From the NCBI GenBank assembly GCA_002197995.1, contig NGZR01000004.1:4898001-4962000 (forward strand): 64,000 bases of DNA, given 5' to 3'. Made by a program: the position numbers and the translations under genes. This DNA is from Gaeumannomyces sp. JS-464 (taxonomy: Eukaryota > Ascomycota > Sordariomycetes > Magnaporthales > Magnaporthaceae). This document shows positions 30,950 through 43,689 of this stretch, one piece after another (within the stretch, counting starts at the first letter, position 1; each line of letters starts with the position of its first letter). The notes under the pieces are model-generated. The model ran no database searches and was not told the origin of the DNA. It worked only from the letters and a program-made list of their open reading frames with translations.

Positions 30950-33900
30950 GGTGTGTGCGCGTGGGGGAATGGGCCAAGAGTAGAAGATGTGATATGACCC
31001 GAACAATGAGGTCAAGATATGACTGCCCGGGGAGATTGGGGATGAGGGATGTTGGGAATGCTGGAATGGGATGCAGAGGGGGACCCGGGGGCGTATTTGT
31101 ATGTGATCTGGAGACCCAACTCCGGATGCGGTAGAGATGAGGGTTAAATTTTGCCCCAGTTCAATTTGCCTCAAGCTCGGTACAGCTTTCGCTCGACGGG
31201 GCCACCACGAGAGCCTCCGCGTTCCGTCGTCCCACGGGTGGACACCCCGCTGGCGGAGAAAGGCAGGGACAGGGCATGACAAAGGGCCCGAGGCAACGCC
31301 ATCAAGGCACATGGCGCAAAGGTACCTGGGGCTGGCCGGGCAAGCATGCGAATGAACATGCTTGTGCGATGACGCTCCCGGCTCAACCTACCTCCAAAGG
31401 GCCTTTTCGGTTTTCAGGTACCTCCAATGCATTCCAAACCCATCCTCAGCCCTCCTTCAACAGCCACTAGGCTGTGCCAACGCCGTGGCTTTGGCTCGCC
31501 TTGGAAGCCTGCTAGGGGAGAGGTCGCGGGGAAGACAGTCACCAATCAGACGCTAGGAAGCTGCGCGGGACTAGACGCATCTCTAGCACGTGGTGTGATG
31601 CAAGAGGCAAGCCGAGGAGCGAGGCGAGGACAGGAGAAAACACAGCGCCACAGCGCCAGCGGCGTCCCATTTCTCCATTGTTGCGAAAAACTCTGGGGAG
31701 CCTCGTGGCTTGGGGGTGTTCTGGCGCCGATCCCCACAACGGCGTGGTGCTGGCAGGAGAGCGCTGTTTGGAGTAGGGCCGAATGCAAGCATGCGACCAG
31801 GAGAATCAGTCGCTTTCCATGATTGGGCGGTGGGGCCAGCCGCGGCCCTCGACTCGGCCACTCTTTCTCGTCCGCGGCCAGAAAGGAGGAGGACGCAGGC
31901 GGGGCCGCCCCTTGGAAAGGGCACATCCATCCCGCCCAACGACGCGCCCAAGGCGTGACGGCCAGTCCACCCTGCCGGACGCACCGAGTCGCGCTGACGC
32001 CGGCCCACGGGGTGAGCTGCTTCTTCCCCAACCTGGATCCCCTGCGAGAGCTTGGACAGACGCACGCTTCATGCAGCCAGCAGGCTCGAATTAGCTCGGG
32101 AAACGTCCGGGGTTGGGTGGCATCGCCGGTCCCAGAGGCAGCACCAACGCGACAGAATGGGACACCACACTGCCCCTAGCTCATCTAGATCTGGGGAAGT
32201 CGGGGTGCGGGCGCCCCAAGATGAGACAGTTGAGCAGGCCATCTGTCACCTTGACGGTGGATGGCCGGGCTTCTGATGCCCGTTTGCGAGGTCGTGAACA
32301 GAGAGAGCGCTAGAAAAAGAAATTTGGGAAGTGCACGATGTCCCCGGCTGGGCAAATTCTAGCGTTGATGCTTGGGGCCGGGCCCCCCACAACTGTCATG
32401 GCCAAGCGCAGAGATCGACCGGGCAAGCACCACTTCACGCGCTATGCAAGCGTCGAACAAATCACCAAAGGACTGGAGAAATGTTTCATTCAACAAAACA
32501 ATTGCCCGAGACAGCACGTGATTCACGCTCCTTCCTCTCCCTCTCTCGCTTCTATCTCTCAAACAAACAAACAAACAAAAAACGCCGACAGGCAGTGGCA
32601 CCCAGAAACGTTAAACTCGTGTAGGGTGGCAGTTGGTCACGCACGGCGCGGCGTGATGTCATGGCCCCGCCGAGCTTCGCAACTGCCATCGGGCCTTTAT
32701 GCTTGTCTCCTCGCTTGAAGTCTTGAGAGCCCCACCAGAGCCCCCACTTGGGGCCCGTTTCGTCTTTGCGGCGGGTGGGGTGAACAGGCATTTTTCGCGC
32801 GCGTACCCCGAAAGCATCAGAGCACCTCAGCAAGACCGGAAGACACGAGAACCTGAAGATTTTTTTTTCTTTTCCTTTACTTCAATGATTCCCGTTCAGG
32901 GGCTCTCGCCGCTACCGATGCCGTCAAAATCCGGTCCCGAGGTCCGGGCAAGGTGATGACTCCCGGAATGAGCCGTCGATCGATATTCTCGGTCTGCGAC
33001 GAGGGAGGAATGCTCTCTCGATCACGAGACTCAATACCGGCTTGACTGGACCACAAACATGCCGCAGTGGGCTGCGCCGCTTACCTCCCACCCTCCCAAG
33101 GTACCTGCCGGCATTCCCGCCCGCGTCTCGGCACATCTCTTCTCTCCCTTTCCCCTTTTCCGCCAGAGCACCGTTTCGGCGCTATGTCTCGCCTCGACTG
33201 CAAGCCACCTCTCTCCTTGACCTGGATTCGCTTGAAATTTGAGCGACTGTCGGGGGAAAAATGCGCACCCCAAAATAGTGCCGAAACAAAGCTGGCCCCA
33301 TCCCGTTCGATGTCGTTGTTACGGGATCTGCCAAGGACCAAGGCAGAGAGGGCGTCCTTTCCCCCGGAACAATCAAGGGATTTCCCGCGCTCAAGCCTTT
33401 TCTTTTTTCCTCGACTTGGCGGGTATTCATTCTTCCACCGTAATTGAACGGTCGGGGGCGGGCGATCGCCCCAGCGCCCGCTGTGGCCGAGCTGAATTAC
33501 CCCGAATAACGCACGGAAACCCGCAAAGGCTGGGGCTCTTCCTGCTCAGCTGACCATCAACATCACCGTTTTTAGGTGGTGTGTGCTCTTCATGCTGTGC
33601 TGGGGTCAAGGGGCTCCGCCTGATCCGGCGATTTGGAAATGGCAGCATGCTTTCAAAATTTTGAGACAGGCACGTGCATGAAGTGATTTCTTTTGCGCCG
33701 TTTTCTTTCACTGCCAAAGTCACGTAATCATCGTTATTCTCGTGATCGCTGGATCCCCCATCCCACTCCCCCTATAATTGTCCCCACATCAAGGTCAGAC
33801 CCTGCCAAATCCAGTCAGATTTTGTGAAAGATCATCAACCGTCCCACCCACTCACCCACTGCGGCCACCCCCTTTTGACGAACCCTCTACATGCACGGCA

Positions 33901-34882
33901 ATGGGGGGTGGGTTGCATCGGTAGTCTGCGCCTGGGTAGTGCCGAGCGCATGGAAACCAACGAAGAAGCACCGAGCAGGATCGAGGGATATTGGCGGAAA
34001 TTATGTGGCAGCTAGGCACCAGTTGCAAGATGGTCGCCACCACCAACCTCTGGTATACCCACCTCACTTCCGTAGCGCACTCTCACGACGCATCCGCCAG
34101 CCGTCCGGCGCAGTCCTTTTGCGGAGAATTAACTAGCGTAGGCAAGGTATGTACACGGCCAGTCCGCTCGTCTTTCGCGTGGTCCATCACTCACTTGCCT
34201 ACGCGCGCCGTTTCCGTTCTAGTCCTGCTAGCTATTTTGGCGGTGGGTGCATTAGGGCAAGTGCAGGTGCAATACCCGCCGCCAAAAGAAAGAAAGAAAG
34301 CATGGCGTGTCGACTTCAGAGCCGAAGACTGTTTTGTGACTTGTCAGGATGGACCGTTGGCTGATCCAGGATCATGAGTCTGGACCACCATGGACCCAGC
34401 TCGCGGCCCGGTCAGCTACATCTTGGCGAGCAGACGTGCATGGAAGGAATCGTGCATAGAAAAAATCCCCACCTGCACCCACCGACCTCGGGCCGACAGT
34501 CGGGCTGTCGGTCAGGATGAGCAGGAGCAGCCCGGGGACTCCAAACCCTCTTTTCCCCAACAACCCCGCATCAGGCGGCCGGGACAGCACCGGCGGCGGC
34601 GGGGGGTTAGGGGAGCGGAATACAACGATGCGCGCCATGAGGCATTGGCTGGATTGGCTAGGTCCAGCCGGTTGCGACGTGCTATGTAAGTCGGGCATCC
34701 TGCATCATGCTATGCACACAAAAATACTGGCTAGGACAGTCGATGGCCCCGAATATTGGCCGGTCGCTCCGACCCGGTGCCTCAACTCCGTTCCCTCCCG
34801 AAGACACAGAGGGGTTGCGGGATATTTGACAATATCGACAGGGAAGAAAAATTACCCCCAACATCAAGACCATACTACAGCC
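30950..34882. other. 3.9-kb interval without a recognisable gene
   Basis: GC-rich DNA between the transporter start and the 3' end of the EthD-hydrolase gene. It contains simple repeats (AAAC units at 32560-32580 and GAAA units near 34287-34302). Many overlapping short frames occur on both strands, as expected by chance at this base composition. I see no domain, tRNA or convincing exon. It could hold long regulatory regions, a non-coding RNA or an unrecognised multi-exon gene. Confidence 0.5.
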
Positions 34883-36499
34883 TCAGATGAAATCCTTGAC
34901 GCTACTCCAAGAACGCCGCGGCATCCTCAAACATGGGCAGGTGTCCCGTTCCCGGCACAACCCTGAGCTCGACCCCGTCCTTGCCAACGAGCCCCTTGAA
35001 TCCATCCATGGCCTTGACCAGCGCGCCCTTGCCGTCGCCGTCGCCGACCGCCAGCAGCCCCGGGACTTTGCACTCGGGCAGCCGCGGCTTCAGGTCATAG
35101 CCCCAGAGCGCCTGGCAGCTGTATCTGAAGCCGCCCACGTCATTAGCCGCTACCATGTCCGTCACGCTGCTCGCAAGCGCGGCCTCGTTGGTCATCGTAT
35201 CGGGGTGAAACCACCTCGAGACCGTCAGGCCCGCCAGTGCCTTGATCCCACCGGCTTCGGGTGACTCGGCCATCGCGATGCGCTCCTTCCAGGCCGCCGT
35301 GTTGGCCGCGCTCGACGTCGCGTTGCAGTCGCAGGCCACGAACTTCTCCAGCAGTCCCGGGTGGCGCAGCGCGAACTCGAGCGTCGTGGCACCGCCCATG
35401 GAGACACCGATAAGCGCGTGCAGACGCGGGATGCGGAGTGCCCGCACCACGCTCGCCAAGTCGTCGGCCAGCATTGTCAGAGTAGCTGGAGTCTCGGGCG
35501 TTCCTGTATGTCGGCCGCGCGTATCGTACCGCAAGATACGTAGGTCCGGACGCTGGTCTTTCATGATGGACACGAGCCCATCCCACATATGGAGCGAGGT
35601 GAGGAGCGAGTTGGAGAAGGCAACAGTCGGGGCCGTGGGGGACGGGTTGCCCTCGAGACGATAAGGGATATTGAGGCCGTCTGTTGCAGTGACGTATGAC
35701 GCGATAGCTGCTGCTCCTGGCTCGCCAGCCTCAGTACGTGTCGTGCCGTCGGCCGTGCTGAAGGACCTGGCTGGTGGCAAGGTGGACAGGTGGGCGAGAT
35801 CGCGAGGCGCAGGACCGAAGGCGTAAAAGAGCTCGTAGTTACGGAGGTTCGACTTTTTGATCGACTCCCTAACGTTCTTCATGGCGCGAGGCGTCGCCTC
35901 GGCGGCCGCTTGCTCCGGCCCGCCCAGGCTGTTCTCCTTTGCGAACTCATTGAAAGTCAACAGGTTCGGGGCTCCGCTGCCGCCCTCGATCGTTGAGGTG
36001 CGGTAGAGGCGGGTGCGCAGCCACCCGGGTATCTTGGAGATCATCTCCAGGTGTTCTTCTTTGAACCAGCTGATGATATCCTTCTCCGCTCGGCGCCGAA
36101 AGTCGTGATGTCAACTGACACGAGCACGCGGCCCTCCGCCTCCGCATCCGAGAGCTCCTCAGGCGGGACGAAGTCTGGAGCTTGGTGTGACAAGACGAGG
36201 TCGAGGAAAGAGCGGACAACGTCGACCTGTCCGATGGTCTCGGCCTCCCGTGGGGAGCGGTTCTCGCGGAGCGTTGTGTAGGTGGGTGTGGTCAAGTGGG
36301 CCATGGAGGCGACGTCGTAGACGGCGAGGAAGGTCGGCTCGCGGGCGTCGGTTGCGCGGTACCGCAGACCATTGTTGAAGATCTGGGGAAGCCGTAGGCG
36401 GGTTGGGCCATGCTCGTTGTTGTACCACTCATGGAATTGGTCGAGCGACAGGCCGGGCTTCGGCTGCATAGTAACATACAGCATCCCCGGCGTTGACAT
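34883..36499 (-). CDS. EthD-EthD-alpha/beta-hydrolase fusion (3-oxoadipate enol-lactonase-like), two frameshifts
   Basis: The gene starts at 36499 with a dimeric alpha-beta-barrel (EthD-type) domain: GMLYVTMQPKPGLSLDQFHEWYNNEHGP, where WYNNEHGP is the family signature. After about 130 residues a second, similar unit begins: LVSVDITTFG, then KDIISWFKEEHLEMISKIPG. From about residue 280 an alpha/beta hydrolase follows, with the strand ILRYDTRGRHTG, nucleophile elbow GVSMGG and catalytic-His context GTGHLPMFED. The closest textbook family is 3-oxoadipate enol-lactonase. One base appears missing near 36087 (between GAE and EKD) and one extra T near 34905. With the latter the end would be ESVKDFI and a TGA at 34885-34883 instead of the premature TAG at 34904-34902. 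The expected length is about 538 residues. The substrate is unknown; aromatic or lactone catabolism is plausible. Confidence 0.75.
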
Positions 36500-38260
36500 G
36501 GCGGGCAGGCGGCTGTGGAGATGACAGGTTGATGGGGTGCGAGTAAAGCTAGTGGCTAATTGGCAATGGGGGAATGGTGAAAGGAGTGCCCGCTAGTTCT
36601 TCGCCAGGCTCGAGTAAATGCTCTCGAACAAGCTGCGCGGCAAAGGGTTATTGCGGAGAGCGATGGTGATGTTTTTCAACCTGGCCATTGCCAGGGGCAT
36701 CTGCCGTGGACCAGGAATGCCATGGCCGCGGGGAGGGGCTCTCGATGCTCCATTTTACTGATTCTTTGCGACCGGCCCGTCAATCGGCTCTGGGTAATGC
36801 TTCAGCAGAGTTAACTGTGGGGAGACGGGTGTTGGTCTGGACAGCAAACCCCCGCGCCGAAGGAAAAGCGTTTCCCCGCAAACGCCGCATCTCGGAACCG
36901 GGAACCGGAAGATCTTGCGTCACGTGCAAGGTGGCTCATTTCTAGCGACCGTCCGGACGTTGGAGTCCCCGACGATTGTGCAGTGGCATCTAAAAAAAAT
37001 AAAAAAAAAATTAAAATAAAAAGGGAATGAAAGAGAGAGAGAGAGAATCCAGGAGATAGAACATAACCAGAAGAGTGGAAAGATACTAGAGAAGAGCTGC
37101 CTGGGCAATGGGGGCACCATTCAGTGTGATCCATGTCCAGGTTCCTCGGGCCCGCTCAACGGCATCTTTCCGCTGTTTGCCAACCGTAACAGCAGTGACG
37201 GGATGATGCGCATTACAAGAAGCAATCAATTGGCGCCCGATGGTCGGCAGCCGCCCGTCACGGTCGAATATCACCCATCTAGATTATCCTGGCACTCTGC
37301 CCTGGAGCACTGCTTCGTCGCGCCTTCCTACCGCGGACTGGCAGTTGCCGTATTTGCTTTTGACGCTTGTGATTAACCCCACCTCGCACCCCTCCATCCC
37401 ATTGGCCGAAGCTTTTGAGGAAATGCGGGGTGAAAGTGATGCTGCGAAGCATTTTGAGCTTCATCAGAGCAACGAATCTCAGCCGCCCCAAGACCAGGCT
37501 CATCCTGCTGGAATTTTCATCGAGGTTCGTTGGAAGCTCCTCCTTCCACACGAGCGGCATGAGGGTGTGCGTGTTTGCCGTTGTCCCCTATTCGTTCGAC
37601 TCTGCGCGCTCCTCACTTTTGGTCGCGAAGCAAACACGCGCCTTCCCCGCAGTCGGCACCCGAAGCTCTGTCGCCTGATTTTATCCCGGAAGTTCAATTG
37701 GCCTGGACCACACCTCCTGGACGGCCTCCCGCAGCTCTGTCACCTTTGGGGGTCTTGGTGCGCCTGTCGGATCCCGTATCGCGCTTCTTTGCGCGGCTCC
37801 GGTTTCTTCCCTGACCGGTCCTGGGGCACCGCCGCTTCCTCGTTTGTCTTTCGTCCCTTGCGCCTGGTCTCCTACATCTTGCGCCTTTTTCCCCTCCCCA
37901 CCTGGTCGCGACCTGGAGGACCTCTTCCTGCTTTTTCCCGGGATCCGTACTTCTTCACTCGCATTGTATATGGTCTGAGGCGGAGGCTGGTCGACTTTCT
38001 CTGTCTACCGCGCCGCATGTTCATAGATTCTTTGCCTTCTGTGGCTTTGCCTTCTGTGGCTTTGCCTTCCCTTGGTTTGTCTTTCCCTTGATTGCCAACG
38101 CTCCTTTCCCAACATACCAAGTCTCGATTCCACTGGTCGGACGGGTACTCCCACTCCAGCTCCCAACCCGGAAAAGTCTACTGGAATCTAACATTATAGG
38201 TGTGCCTAGTCGGCGCCTGCTACAACCTCCGCTCCCTCTACTCAGCCGCAGTCTTCCAAG
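36500..38260. other. Divergent region between the EthD-hydrolase and RdRP genes
   Basis: About 1.8 kb holding both promoters. It contains a GA microsatellite near 37034-37047 and a 15-base tandem repeat at 38031-38075. A 283-codon open frame at 37240-38091 has no family features and is not called. Confidence 0.5.
38031..38075. repeat. 15-base tandem repeat (2 perfect copies plus 1 partial)
   Basis: The unit TTTGCCTTCTGTGGC occurs twice in direct succession and a third time with changes, about 190 bases upstream of the RdRP start codon, probably in its leader or promoter. Confidence 0.75.
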
Positions 38261-41200
38261 ATGGAGGTCTTCATGCACGGCCTGCCGGACCACAACCTCT
38301 CGGCCCGGAGTGTCGAGGAGCAGCTGATGCCATTCATGAGACCGCTTGGCATCTCGAAACAAGACTTCGCCTGCGAAAAGAGTCCAGCCAAGCGCATCGC
38401 CCACCTCACATTCTGGCGCCGCAGCGACGCCGAAAAGTTCCTCCTCCAACACAGCGAAATAGACCCCTTAACTGGCAAGCCACCGACTCAGCCCTCTGCC
38501 CCGACTGGTCCCAGACGGCGCGCCAAAGGCCCGGCCCATCGCCAAGGGCCTAGGCCGAGAGCAAGGCTGCACATCCTAGGGAACTCCGTTTGGTGCAGAG
38601 CGAGTGACAGACCTGCCGACGACATTACTGTCCGCGGACTCGAGCACGCCGCCGAGGCCGCCAGGGCAGCTGAAAAGGAGCGCATGGCAACTGGCGCCGC
38701 AAATGACTACAGGGAGCCGTCCGTCGATTTCGAAGTGACGAGCTTTAGCTGCGGCCATTATGCCTTCGTCGCGCGAGAGCTGACCTACTTCCCAGAACAA
38801 GAGGTTAGTGATAGCATCGGGGATCCCCCGTCGCATTCGTCAGCTCCTTTTGGAAATGCCCGGTCTTTTCCCTCGTGCTTGAACGAGCATTTCCGATGCT
38901 AACTTAGACCTTCCATGATAGTGGTGGCGCACCGGTGGTGCCAGGTTCACCAAGCTCAATCTGACGGTGAACCTGACTGATAGAGTCCAGATCCGTATCC
39001 CACTCAGCTCGATCCACGAGATTGTCTGGTCTCCGAGCGGACTTCTGACTTTGACTCTTGTCGATGTGCCGTACTTCTTCACCCCCGAGAATACATTCGT
39101 CGACATGATGGCACGCCTGCAACTTTCCAACAATCGATCCCAACAACGGGACCAGCTGAACAGGATGATCGCCCTGGATAAAGAACACGAAAAGATTGTC
39201 GGAACCTGCTTGATCTACCAGTTCCGCGTTACAGGCCACGGCCTGCAACAGAGCATCTCTAAGCTGCAGCGACGGAACTTCACCACCATCACGCGGTACA
39301 ATCTTCCGACATCAAGGCAGCCTCACCCGACGCTGGGGGACTTCCAAGCTCAGCTCGCGCTACTCAGGCAGGAATTGAGCAATGCGACGACGGATAGCAG
39401 CCTCTCGTTCGACGTTCTATTTGTCCTACAGGCACTTCTCTTTAATGCCTACATGCACCCTGGTCTTCTTCGAGCAATGGTCCGCGAGCTGCGCCATCGT
39501 CACAAGGCTGACGCCCTCGCTGGCCGGAGAACCATCTCCGCCGCTGCGCTGAAGACGCTGATGGAGAATACCGACTTCCCGTCCCCCGACGGAGACCCCA
39601 GTCACTTCGAGCTAGCCGCCATCATGGACTGGGTCTCAGAAAAACACGCTGAGATCCAGAGCGGCTATGACTTGCGATATGGTGAGGTTCAGAGCCCCAA
39701 CCTTACTAACATATTTCGCGCCGTCGTCACCCCCACACGAATCACGCTGCACGGACCCGAGATCGAGACCAAGAACCGCGTCCTTCGCAAGCACCCCAGA
39801 CACCAAGACTACTTCCTGCGAGTTCAGTTCTGTGACGAGGGCAGCCGAGACCTGAGGTTTGAGGCTGGGGTTTCCGTGGAGCGAGTCTACGAGCGGTTCA
39901 AGGATGTGCTGCTACGCGGCATCCAGCTTCCCGGCAGGGTCTACAGCTTCCTCGGCTTTTCCCATTCCTCACTCCGAACCAGTTCTGTCTGGTTCTGTGC
40001 ACCGTTTATCAATAATCATAACGACCGCATGATCCGGGTCACCCACATGAGTATCATCGAAGACTTGGGCCAATTCACACACATCAGGTGTCCTGCCAAG
40101 TTTGCAGCCAGAATTGGCCAGGCCTTCTCCGAAACGCCCTCCGTCGTTCCCCTGAGCAACTACAGCGACATCCTTATCAAGCATGTCCCCGACATCTACA
40201 ATGCTGATGGAAAACGGTGCTTCAGCGACGGTGTCGGTTCGATCTCGGAGAAGATGATGCACATCATCTGGACTCACGTGCCTATGAAGAAGAACGCGCC
40301 AACCTGCTTCCAGATCAGACACGCAGGATGCAAGGGTATGCTGGCGCTTGACACCACTCTGCCTGGCAAAACTATATGCTTCAGGGGCTCCATGAAGAAG
40401 TTTGACAGCAACGACCAGGAGGACCTGGAGATCTGCGATACGGGTTCTAAGGCCACTCCACTGGTGCTCAACCGCCAAATGATCAAAATCCTCGAGGACA
40501 TGGGAGTGGACAAGAAGTGGTTCATGAAGCTTCAGGGCTACCGCCTGAGGGAGTTGCAGGCCGTCACCTCGAACGCCTACAACGTCCAGAACTTCCTACA
40601 CACTCAGAACGTCGGCCAGCCCATCAACCTCGGCAAGTTCATCTACTTTACCCACAAGAACGGCATGGACTACAAGCAGGATCCTTTCCTCCGCGGTGTT
40701 GTGGAGGCCGTGGTTCTTCGAGAGCTTCGCCTGCTGAAGCACAAGGCGCGCATTCCCGTCCCGAAAGGAAAGACCCTTTTCGGCCTCATCGACGAGACTG
40801 GACTGCTCCGCGAGGGCCAGGTCTACGTCACCTTTGCTTCTGAGAAAACCCACGGCTTCCAGAAGCCCCCGTGCCATAGACAAAGGCTCATCGTCACGCG
40901 ATCCCCAGCTCTTCACCCAGGCGATATCCAAATGGCGCAGAACATCATTCCGCCGCCGGACCATCCACTCGCGGCGCATCAGAACTGCATTTTCTTCAGC
41001 CAGAAAGGTTCCAGGGACCTTCCTAGTATGCTCAGCGGTGGCGATCTCGATGGCGATATCTACAACATTATCTGGGACGAAGAAGCCTTGCCTACCCAGA
41101 CCTTCCATCCAGCCGATTATTCCATCGCTCCTCCTCAGGACATTGGCCGGCCGGTAGAGCGCGAGGATATTGTTCAGCATTTCGTGGATTTCATGAAGAA

Positions 41201-42324
41201 CGACAACCTCGGAGCCATTGCCACTCGACACATGATTTTGGCAGACCAGACGGCGGAAGGAACCCTGCATCCAGACTGCCTGAAGCTTGCAGAGCTTCAC
41301 TCTACTGCTGTTGACTTCTCCAAGACTGGTATCCCGGTGGACATGAAGGAGCTTCCACGGGCAAACAGATTCCGCCCAGATTTGTGAGTGCCTTTTGGTG
41401 CTAGGATTTTTATTCCCATGCCACTATTGAGCGAATGCTAACGTTGTCGCAGTCTTTCTCCCGGCCCTATTGCTCACCTTCACGACAAGGATGACATTCT
41501 CCTGGAGCAGTACCATGCTCCGGGCGATGACGAGGAGATTGAGCACGGCGAGGCGCCACGCTTCAAATTCTACAAATCGCAAAAGATTCTAGGGGAGCTC
41601 TACCGTGGAGTGGACGAGGAGAAGATATGGCATGATGATGTCCATCGTAGCGTCGCTGCGGCCGGCCCATCCTTCTGGGAAACATTCTTGACTCTTGTCT
41701 TCGATAGGGCCGCGGCAGTCGGCGCTATGAGGCTGGCCTGTGCGTGTGGAGGAAGCCCGGCGTATCAAGGGAGCATACGACGACGCCATCTACGGCCACA
41801 TGAGCAAATTCTCAGACCACCCTGTTCAGCCAATCTCGGAACTCGAGGTCTTCATCGGACATATCCATAACAAGACAGGACCGCAAACGCATCGCCAGCG
41901 CGACTCCAGCCACAAGCTGCGCGATGCTTTTGATCGCACGGCGGCTTACTTCACGAGGCAGATGCGTCGAGGAAGTGCAAGCCTGGCTCCTAATCAGGAT
42001 GGGGCCGACGACGACGAGCCAGCCCCGCTCACGGGATACTTGCTGGAACTTGGGCCTTCGGCTCCCCTGGACCTGTGTCTAGCCTGCGTCTGCGTCAGCT
42101 CCTTGCACGATTGCCCTTTTCTGGCTGAGCTCGTGCCCGGTGCGAGACCCGCCCAGCGGCGCAAGCGTGGCGGCGAAGATGCGGATGGCGGATTAAGGAG
42201 TTTCCGTGTCGTGGCGGCTACGGCGCTCATGAAGGAGCTCAGGATGAGAGAGGCTGCTCTGATGGGCGTCGGGCAGAATGGCACCACAAGGGGAGGCGGC
42301 GGCTTCGTGGGTGTCTCTGGCTGA
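38261..42324 (+). CDS. RNA-dependent RNA polymerase, cellular RNAi type (SAD-1/RRP-3-like)
   Basis: Exons are 38261-38803, 38922-41383 and 41453-42324. The introns have donors GTTAGT and GTGAGT, with the second using branch CTAAC. The N-terminal 70 residues form an RRM-like unit (MEVFMHGLPDHN, then IAHLTFWRRSDAEKFLLQ). The core contains FCDEGSRDL, VYSFLGFSHSSLR, CFSDGVGSIS, QIRHAGCKGML and LREGQVYVTFASE. The catalytic loop GGDLDGDIYNIIW has metal-binding Asp889, 891 and 893. DLDGD, rather than the DYDGD of QDE-1, points to the SAD-1/RRP-3/plant RDR group. Such enzymes make double-stranded RNA for Dicer in quelling or meiotic silencing. Exons 1 and 2 (about 1,000 residues) are intact. In exon 3 a frameshift lies at about 41728-41740, where FDRAAAVG gives way to VEEARRIKGAYDDAIYGHM in another frame. 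The full length would be about 1,290 residues. Confidence 0.93.
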
Positions 42325-43689
42325 TATTCCCAAGACTCACTCCCGCGGGAACTGCCACTTGTTCTTTTTTCTGGCACCAAGATATTTCCGATTTGGTCGT
42401 GCGATCGTTTTATTTCCACTATATGATAGCGGTGCATCTTGTCCCTTCCTGATGCCTGGAGTCTAGGGCGCATATGTCACTGATTGAGGTAGCGTTGAGG
42501 TTTTTGTGGCCACTCCTGTTTATCCCGACAGTTTGCTTTCTGCTTGATTTGCGGCCATAGGGAGTCTCGAGAGTACCCAGCTAGAACGTGCCACAGTTGC
42601 GAACACAACCAGATTCGATCAGAGCAGCTCTGTGCCGTCTCATTAGGCTTAAGTGTAGCTAGCGAGCGCGTGTCTGGGAAGCAGATGTAGCGAACAAGCG
42701 GAGCGCACGATTTTGTGGGACAAGAGACATATTTTGCGACAAAAGGCAGAATACACGTGCTTCTCTCGATTTAGTCTTGTCGTTTCTCCTTGCCCTTTCT
42801 GGATATTCCTATTGCGGCGATTTCACGGGGTACCATCACATTAAACTAAAAAGCGGCTTGGAAAGGAAAAGGACGGGGACGAGAGGCGAGGTTTAAAATA
42901 GAGGAGAAGGAATAAAATAAAAACCCCAAAAGAGGCCAGCAGTGTATGGTTTTAGCGGGCAAAGGGATTATTATACATCAAGCTAATGTAGACGGTTGTT
43001 TGAAGCTGGAGGATAGACGGCAAACATATTAAAATAAACTCGGACGGCCTACTGCCCCAAGGAGGAGACGCATTCTTTCGATGAATGTGCATGATATGTG
43101 GAAAGAGTGCTCAGTATAATCTTGAGGATAACTTCCTAGATCTCTTTAATGCCCACATTTTGCAGAGTCTTCCGGTGATCCTATCTTCTTACCCCAATGC
43201 ACACCCCAGAGCCCCAGAGCCCCAAAGCCCCAGAAAAACCCGAAGAGTTCTGACTTCTCTCACTAAGGTTTCCCATGCTCAGTAGCGAAATCTGGCGCTT
43301 GTTTAAACTCCATTGATTACTTAGGAGAGTCAACACTGCAACGCCGTACAGAGAATAGCCTAGAACTAGGCTTTGTGTTGGTAGGAGTGGTACTCCTGTA
43401 GGCACGGAGATCTCCAAAAGGAATAAACAAAGATCTATAGATCTGGAACTGGTGTCTGTTGTGATGCATGTTTAGGAAGGAATCTAGTTACAGGAAGGGG
43501 ATCGCAAGATCCCCTTTTGTAGGCTCGTAGGAGCGCACGGCCCGTGGGCCGCAGGCCCACGAGGCGTGGAGATGCACGCGCTGCTAACGTAATCCGACAC
43601 TTTGTGAGAAAAAAACATGCAGCCAAAGGGGCGATACAGTTATCATATTTGCGCAAGCTCAATACCGGACTCCCCGCCGCGAGCCAATA
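42325..43689. other. Convergent intergenic region with short minisatellite
   Basis: About 1.4 kb between the 3' ends of the RdRP and GTPase-patatin genes. It contains a CCCAGAG-type minisatellite at 43203-43232. No gene is seen. Confidence 0.5.
43203..43232. repeat. CCCAGAGC minisatellite
   Basis: About four imperfect 8-9-base units of CCCCAGAG type lie in tandem in the 3' flank between two convergent genes. Confidence 0.7.

Noticed and set aside
31546..32094. Several 100-160-codon frames on both strands
   Set aside because: They overlap each other, are rich in Arg/Pro/Gly, and lack recognisable exons or splice signals. Chance frames are expected at this GC content.
37240..38091. 283-codon plus-strand open frame upstream of the RdRP
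   Set aside because: No domain, no membrane or signal pattern, and a tandem repeat at its end. It is most likely leader or promoter sequence of the RdRP gene.
43203..43232. CRISPR-like short repeats
   Set aside because: The units are contiguous and imperfect with no spacers, and the genome is eukaryotic. It is a minisatellite.
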